Assembly: GCA_017464245.1 (NCBI GenBank)
Contig: JAFUDV010000059.1
Coordinates: 1 to 36,917, forward strand
Source: Bacteroidales bacterium
GTDB taxonomy: Bacteria > Bacteroidota > Bacteroidia > Bacteroidales > UBA932
Direction of reading: 5' to 3'
DNA length: 36,917 nucleotides
The notes below the pieces were generated by a model that did not search any database, was not told the DNA's origin, and saw nothing but the letters and a program-made list of their open reading frames with translations. This document shows positions 32,844-36,917 of this stretch, one piece after another; within the stretch, counting starts at the first letter, position 1, and each line of letters opens with the position of its first letter. The position numbers were made by a program, and so were the translations under genes.

Positions 32844-33425
32844 ATGATGAAGAAACTCGTTGTGATCGACGCGTGCATCCGGGGCGAGGAATCCCGGACG
32901 CGGCGGATTGCGGCGCCCATCGTTGAGGCGCTTTCCCGGAGATATGCCGTGACTTCCTACAAACTGGCGGACTTTCCCATGGAGCCGCTGACGGCGAAGA
33001 CCTACGCCGAGCGGGCGGCCGGTATCGTGCCGGCATGGGCCCGGGAGGCGGCCAAGGCCGTGGCGGAGGCCGACCGGATCGTCATCGCGGCGCCGTTCTG
33101 GGACATGAGCTTCCCGGCCTTGCTGCGGACATTCCTTGAGCATATCTCCCTGTATGACATCACATTCACGGACAACGGCCGGTCCTGCGTGGGCCTGTGC
33201 AAGTGCGAGAAAGTCATGTACATCACCACGCGCGGCATGAACATCCCCACGGGCGATCCCCGGGAACAGGCGACCCCTTACCTGCATGCCCTGTCTACGC
33301 TCTGGGACCTGGGCGTCGTGCTTACGGTGGCAGCCTGGAACATGGACTACAGCACGCCGGAGCAGATGGACGAAAAGATCGAGGCCGCGACGCGTTTCGG
33401 CCTGAAGCTCGCTGAAACTTTCTGA
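32844..33425 (+). CDS. NAD(P)H oxidoreductase, flavodoxin-like fold (AzoR/MdaB-type)
   Basis: 193 aa, cytoplasmic. It resembles FMN-dependent NADH:quinone or azo reductases: an N-terminal beta strand and phosphate-loop region VVIDACIRGEESRTRR, then IVIAAPFWDMSFPALLRTFLEHI, equivalent to the P-x-W-N-x-S-x-P block that contacts flavin, and YITTRGMN in the second flavin loop. ATG 32847 directly following is an equal start. The physiological substrate is unknown. It has its own promoter and is followed by the carboxyltransferase gene, also with its own box. Confidence 0.82.
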   Translation: MMKKLVVIDACIRGEESRTRRIAAPIVEALSRRYAVTSYKLADFPMEPLTAKTYAERAAGIVPAWAREAAKAVAEADRIVIAAPFWDMSFPALLRTFLEHISLYDITFTDNGRSCVGLCKCEKVMYITTRGMNIPTGDPREQATPYLHALSTLWDLGVVLTVAAWNMDYSTPEQMDEKIEAATRFGLKLAETF

Positions 33426-33433
33426 ATATTTCG

Positions 33434-33441
33434 TATATTTG
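33434..33441 (+). promoter_or_regulatory. -7 box of the carboxyltransferase gene
   Basis: TATATTTG, 21 bp before ATG 33463. The -33 position (GCTG) is a partial match only. Confidence 0.55.
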
Positions 33442-33462
33442 TCAATTGACAAAAACTCAGAT

Positions 33463-35247
33463 ATGGCAAAGCGAGAAATAAAGTTCTCCCTGGTGTACAG
33501 GGACATGTGGCAGAGCTCCGGCAAGTATGTTCCCCGGGTGGACCAGCTCGTGGAGGTGGCCCCGGCCATCATCGACATGGGCTGCTTCGACCGCGTGGAA
33601 ACCAACGGCGGCGCCTTCGAGCAGGTGAACCTCCTGTTCGGCGAGAATCCGAACAAGGCGGTCCGCGCCTGGACGGCGCCCTTCCACAAGGCAGGCATCC
33701 AGACCCACATGCTGGAACGCGGCCTCAACGCCCTCCGCATGAATCCGGTTCCGAACGACGTCCGCGAACTCATGTTCAAGGTCAAGAAGATCCAGGGCAC
33801 CGACATCGCCCGTTCCTTCTGCGGCCTGAACGACCACCGCAACCTGAAAGGTTCCGTCCTGGGGGCCAAGAAGGGCGGGATGATCTCCCAGGTCGCCCTC
33901 TCGATCACCCACTCCCCCGTCCACACCGTCGCCTACTACATGGACATCGTGGACAAGGTCGTCTCCTACGGGGCCGATGAGATCTGCCTCAAGGACATGG
34001 CGGGCATCGGCCGCCCGAACGTCCTGGGCCAGCTCGTGTACGAGATCAAGAAGAAATACCCGCACATCCAGGTGCAGTACCACGGCCATACCGGTCCCGG
34101 CTTCTCCACCGCTTCCATGCTGGAAGTCGCCCGTGCCGGTGCGGATTACCTGGACGTCGCCGTCGAGCCCCTCTCCTGGGGCAAGGTCCATCCGGACGTG
34201 ATCACCATCCGCGAGATGCTCCGCTGCGACGGTTTCCAGGTCAAGGACCTGAACATGGACGCCTACATGGAGGTGCGCCGCCTCACCCAGAAGTTCATCG
34301 ACGACTTCCTGGGCTACTGGATCAATCCGTCCAACGCGAAGATGACCTCCCTCCTGGTGGGCTGCGGCCTCCCGGGCGGCATGATGGGTTCCATGATGGC
34401 GGACCTCAAGGGCTTCCAGGGCGCGATCAACGCCACCCAGCGGGCCCACGGCCGTCCCGAGATGTCCCTGGACACGCTCATGGTCAAGCTCTTCGAGGAG
34501 GTCGAATACGTGTGGCCGCGCCTGGGCTATCCGCCCCTCGTAACCCCGTTCAGCCAGTACGTGAAGAACACGGCCCTGATGAACCTGTTCAACATGCTCA
34601 GCGGCAAGCCGCGCTGGACCACCATCGACAAGGACACCTGGGGCATGATCCTCGGAAACATGGGCAAGCTCCCGGGCGAACTGGCTCCGGAGATCGTCGC
34701 CCTGGCAAAGGAGAAGGGCCTGGAGTTCTCCACCGGCAACCCGCAGGACAACTACCCGGACGAGCTTCCGAAGTTCCGCAAGATGATGGACGAGGAAGGC
34801 TGGGACTACGGCGAGGACGACGAGGAACTCTTCGAGATGGCCATGCACGAGCGCCAGTACCGCGATTACAGGAGCGGCATCGCCAAGGAGCGCTTCAACA
34901 AGGAACTCTCCGAGCTGAAGGCCAAGGCCGGCGCCCCCATCGTCATCACCCGCCCCGTCGTGGAAATGCCCAAGTTCCCTGTCGATGAATACGTCGCCAA
35001 GTATCCCAAGGCCACCCCGGTGCAGGTTCCCGTCAAGGGACAGCTCCTGTGGCAGGTCGATGTGGACGACGCCTCCGCCGCCCCGGTCGTGGGAACGGCC
35101 GTGAAAGCGGGCGAAGTCATCGGCCACGTGCAGGCCTGGTACGGCATGGAGGAGATCGTCTCCGCCGTGGACGGGCGCATCGTCGCCGTCCTCGGAAAGC
35201 AGGGCGAGAACGTTGCCAAGGGCGAAATCGTCGCCTTCGTCCAGTAA
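33463..35247 (+). CDS. Pyruvate carboxylase subunit B / oxaloacetate decarboxylase alpha-like protein, biotin lysine missing
   Basis: 594 aa. A carboxyltransferase TIM barrel (about 5-300): RDMWQSSGK corresponds to the RDxxQS motif, GCFDRVETNGGAFEQV to the substrate region, Lys177 in CLKDMAG to the carbamylated metal lysine, and His207/His209 in YHGHTGPG to metal ligands. A conserved helical region follows, then a C-terminal biotinyl-like domain (about 520-594). The attachment motif AMKM is replaced by YGME (Lys to Gly), so this domain cannot be biotinylated. No biotin carboxylase or sodium pump gene is next to it. The start at 33463 follows the promoter; the upstream in-frame start at 33439 lies in the box. 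Confidence 0.85.
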   Translation: MAKREIKFSLVYRDMWQSSGKYVPRVDQLVEVAPAIIDMGCFDRVETNGGAFEQVNLLFGENPNKAVRAWTAPFHKAGIQTHMLERGLNALRMNPVPNDVRELMFKVKKIQGTDIARSFCGLNDHRNLKGSVLGAKKGGMISQVALSITHSPVHTVAYYMDIVDKVVSYGADEICLKDMAGIGRPNVLGQLVYEIKKKYPHIQVQYHGHTGPGFSTASMLEVARAGADYLDVAVEPLSWGKVHPDVITIREMLRCDGFQVKDLNMDAYMEVRRLTQKFIDDFLGYWINPSNAKMTSLLVGCGLPGGMMGSMMADLKGFQGAINATQRAHGRPEMSLDTLMVKLFEEVEYVWPRLGYPPLVTPFSQYVKNTALMNLFNMLSGKPRWTTIDKDTWGMILGNMGKLPGELAPEIVALAKEKGLEFSTGNPQDNYPDELPKFRKMMDEEGWDYGEDDEELFEMAMHERQYRDYRSGIAKERFNKELSELKAKAGAPIVITRPVVEMPKFPVDEYVAKYPKATPVQVPVKGQLLWQVDVDDASAAPVVGTAVKAGEVIGHVQAWYGMEEIVSAVDGRIVAVLGKQGENVAKGEIVAFVQ

Positions 35248-35268
35248 GAATCATTAAAAAGCATACTG

Positions 35269-35304
35269 AAACAACACAAGACCGGCCGTCTTGTGTTGTT
35301 TTTT
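35269..35304 (+). terminator. Terminator of the carboxyltransferase gene
   Basis: A perfect 14-bp stem (AAACAACACAAGAC/GTCTTGTGTTGTTT) with loop CGGCC, followed by T to 35304. The right arm also contains the -33 box of radC. Confidence 0.92.
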
Positions 35305-35325
35305 CGTTCCGCTCCCCTATCTTTG
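35295..35325 (+). promoter_or_regulatory. Promoter of radC, apparently leaderless
   Basis: GTTG (35295-35298), 19 bp, TATCTTTG (35318-35325). The first ATG is 5 nt past the box; ATG 35337 would give a leader of about 5-10 nt. Confidence 0.75.
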
Positions 35326-35330
35326 GCGGC

Positions 35331-36020
35331 ATGAAGATGAAGGAATGGAGTCTGGACGAGCGTCCCCGCGAGAAGATGCTGCACCGCGGCGCGGCGAGCC
35401 TGAGCAATGCGGAGCTGCTGGCGATATTCATCGGGTCGGGCGTTCCCGGGACGAATGCCGTGGACGTGGGGCAGGAACTGCTCTCCTCCGTGGGTGGCCG
35501 CCTGTCGGGACTGTACGGGCTTCCGGCGGGAAAGCTCATGGAGCACAAGGGCATCGGCGAGGCGCGGGCGGTGGCCATCGCGGCGGCGATGGAACTGGGA
35601 CGGCGGTACATGGCGGAGGAATCGGCCCCCGGCGAGTCCGTCCACGATCCGGAGCAGGTGTTCCGGATGATGCTGCCCGTCCTGAAGGGGCTCAGGCACG
35701 AGGAATGCTGGATCCTGTACCTGAACCGGGCGAATGTCGTCACGGGGCGGGAAAAGCTCACCACGGGGACGGCGGAGTCCACCCTCATCGACAGCAGGCA
35801 CGTCCTCCGGCGTGTCATCGAACAGCAGGCCAAGGGAGTCATCCTCGTCCACAACCATCCTTCGGGGAGCCCCCTTCCCGGGGAGGCCGACATCCGGGAA
35901 ACGCGGAAACTCCAGCTCGCCCTCAAGACCTTCGACGTCCTGCTGCTGGACCACGTCATCATCGCGGACGGGGCCTACTATTCCTTCGAGGGCGAGCGCG
36001 TGGTCCGGAAAGGCTTGTAA
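35331..36020 (+). CDS. radC: RadC/MPN-domain protein
   Basis: 229 aa, normal length. It has an N-terminal helix-hairpin-helix-like region (about 1-95; SLSNAELLAIFIGSG and HKGIGEARAVAI) and a C-terminal JAMM/MPN domain with the metal motif His174, His176, Asp187 in HNHPSGSPLPGEAD. The family was named for DNA repair, but the DNA-repair role is disputed and the true function is unsettled. ATG 35331 fits the promoter; ATG 35337 is possible. It is a single-gene unit between two terminators/promoters. Confidence 0.96.
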   Translation: MKMKEWSLDERPREKMLHRGAASLSNAELLAIFIGSGVPGTNAVDVGQELLSSVGGRLSGLYGLPAGKLMEHKGIGEARAVAIAAAMELGRRYMAEESAPGESVHDPEQVFRMMLPVLKGLRHEECWILYLNRANVVTGREKLTTGTAESTLIDSRHVLRRVIEQQAKGVILVHNHPSGSPLPGEADIRETRKLQLALKTFDVLLLDHVIIADGAYYSFEGERVVRKGL

Positions 36021-36045
36021 TTCGGGATTATTTTGCGTATGTTTG
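36014..36045 (+). promoter_or_regulatory. Promoter of upp
   Basis: CTTG (36014-36017) overlapping the end of radC, 20 bp, TATGTTTG (36038-36045), 28 bp before ATG 36074. Confidence 0.7.
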
Positions 36046-36073
36046 TAAGACCAACCAATTATTCCTCGAAGCC

Positions 36074-36727
36074 ATGAAGGTCCATCATCTCGGCGAGAAC
36101 GGGTCCGTTCTCAACAACTTCCTCGCAGAAATGCGGGATGCCCACATCCAGAAAGACAGCCTCCGTTTCCGCACCAACCTGGAGCGGGTGGGCGCCGTTT
36201 TCGCCCTGGAGGTGTCCAAGGAACTCGCCTACTCGCCGAAAGAGGTGACGACCCCGCTCGGCATCGCCACGGTGAACACCTGCGACACGCCCCTCGTGAT
36301 CGCGACGATCCTCCGGGCCGGCCTTCCGCTCCAGAAGGGGTTCCTGAGCTTCTTCGACCATGCCGAATCGGCCTTCCTTGCGACTTTCCGCAAGTACGGG
36401 GCCGGCGACTACTTCGAGCTGCGCGTGGACTACTGCACCACGCCCTCGCTGGAGGGCAAAACGCTGGTGCTGGCGGACACGATGATCGCCACCGGCGCCT
36501 CCATCGGCGTGTGCATCGACAAGCTCATCGAGGAAGGCGGCACGCCGGCCGCCATCCATCTCATCACGCCCATCGCCAGCACATACGCCGTGGAGCAGCT
36601 CTCCATGCGCTACGGAGACAACGTGTCCCTCTGGGTGGCCGCCATCGACGAGGAGATTACCGGACGCAGCTACATCGTCCCGGGCCTCGGCGACGCCGGC
36701 GACCTCGCTTTCGGAGGCAAAAGGTAG
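36074..36727 (+). CDS. upp: Uracil phosphoribosyltransferase
   Basis: Pyrimidine salvage: uracil plus PRPP to UMP. 217 aa. Seen blocks are the early basic RFRTNLERVG region, TILRAGLPLQKGFLSFF (PRPP loop), the PRPP signature VLADTMIATGASIG (usual form DPMLATGGS; here T and A variants), and the uracil-binding C-terminus YIVPGLGDAGDLAFGGKR. The start at 36074 (MKVHHLGENGS) matches the family; the frame is open further upstream only as a shadow of radC. The upp gene is followed by palindromic repeats, the first of which is a good terminator. Confidence 0.93.
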   Translation: MKVHHLGENGSVLNNFLAEMRDAHIQKDSLRFRTNLERVGAVFALEVSKELAYSPKEVTTPLGIATVNTCDTPLVIATILRAGLPLQKGFLSFFDHAESAFLATFRKYGAGDYFELRVDYCTTPSLEGKTLVLADTMIATGASIGVCIDKLIEEGGTPAAIHLITPIASTYAVEQLSMRYGDNVSLWVAAIDEEITGRSYIVPGLGDAGDLAFGGKR

Positions 36728-36748
36728 AACGGGTTGGCCTTGATCAAC

Positions 36749-36785
36749 AAACCGGGCAAAACACTACGTTTTTGCCCGGTTTTTC
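36749..36785 (+). terminator. Terminator of upp
   Basis: ACCGGGCAAAA (36751-36761) pairs perfectly with TTTTGCCCGGT (36770-36780), with an 8-nt loop, followed by TTTT. It is also the palindromic core of the first 51-bp repeat unit. Confidence 0.85.
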
Positions 36786-36906
36786 TATTGACTGGCAGTT
36801 TTTCGGGCAAAACGCAACCTATTTGCCCGATTCTTCTGTAGGCCGGATGGTTTAGGGGCAGGGCACCGCATTTTTGCCCGATTTCCCCCGTGACCTGTCC
36901 GGTTTG
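36754..36906. repeat. Three tandem 51-bp palindromic repeat units
   Basis: Units begin at 36754, 36805 and 36856, exactly 51 bp apart. Each carries GGGCA near the start and TTTGCCCG 18 bp into the unit (36772, 36823, 36874), with GGGCA/TGCCC inverted arms. Units 1 and 2 are clearly alike across most positions; unit 3 is degenerate in its left half. No open reading frame is seen in them. The window ends 11 bp after unit 3, so the true copy number is unknown. Confidence 0.75.
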
Positions 36907-36917
36907 ACGTTGTTTTC

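Noticed and set aside
36754-36906. The repeats as a CRISPR array or integron attC sites.
   Set aside because: Units diverge too much for CRISPR repeats, spacers are not separable, there are no cas genes, and no attC core sites or integrase are seen.

Overview
The window is a GC-rich, gene-dense stretch of a Bacteroidetes chromosome, most likely an uncultured Bacteroidales. This rests on family content (a DUF4837 lipoprotein beside rseP, an Rpb6-like omega subunit beside bamD and recN, porin O/P and DcaP-like porins, a NigD-like lipoprotein, LysM/M23 proteins). It also rests on many copies of the Bacteroidetes promoter, a -7 box TAnnTTTG often preceded at 19-21 bp by a TTG/TTTG -33 box, together with the lack of strong Shine-Dalgarno sequences. 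Genus cannot be settled by eye. Apart from the 3-unit repeat at the right end, no mobile element, CRISPR array, integrase or phage gene is visible. No gene-free stretch exceeds 300 bp.

Layout. 1-2,680 (minus): 5' part of rpsA, corA with its own promoter and terminator, and a tRNA-Glu/rpsT/tRNA-Pro unit. 2,681-7,017 (minus): a tight envelope/isoprenoid cluster, degenerate M23 protein -> dxr -> rseP -> DUF4837 lipoprotein. 7,039-10,510 (plus): ruvX -> def -> phosphohexomutase -> M23/LysM peptidase, ending at a bidirectional terminator. 10,547-16,088 (minus): a four-gene unit of an M49-like lipoprotein lacking all zinc ligands, a DASS (SLC13) anion symporter and two outer-membrane porins, which looks like an uptake route for an organic or inorganic anion. 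16,214-17,557 (minus): gdhA. 17,733-18,272 (plus): an unrecognised protein divergent from gdhA.

18,344-23,151 (minus): nadK -> uppS -> bamA -> skp/ompH, where bamA carries an in-frame TGA about 94 codons before its natural end. 23,234-31,484 (plus): pdxJ, then a long run of a Skp-like lipoprotein, glycosyltransferase, LysM/periplasmic-binding-like protein, trxB, bamD, rpoZ-like and recN. 31,517-32,637: a cysteine-free Fur-family regulator overlapping a NigD-like lipoprotein. 32,710-36,727: tRNA-His, a flavodoxin-fold oxidoreductase, a carboxyltransferase with a biotinyl-like domain lacking the biotin lysine, radC and upp. 36,754-36,906: three 51-bp palindromic repeat units.

The dominant theme is envelope construction: undecaprenyl phosphate (dxr, uppS), outer-membrane protein assembly (bamA, bamD, two Skp-like proteins), envelope proteolysis (rseP) and peptidoglycan remodelling (M23, LysM). 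The most notable points are the bamA internal stop, the M49-like pseudoenzyme fused by operon to a transporter/porin set, the lysine-less biotinyl domain, several apparently leaderless genes, and the 51-bp repeats.
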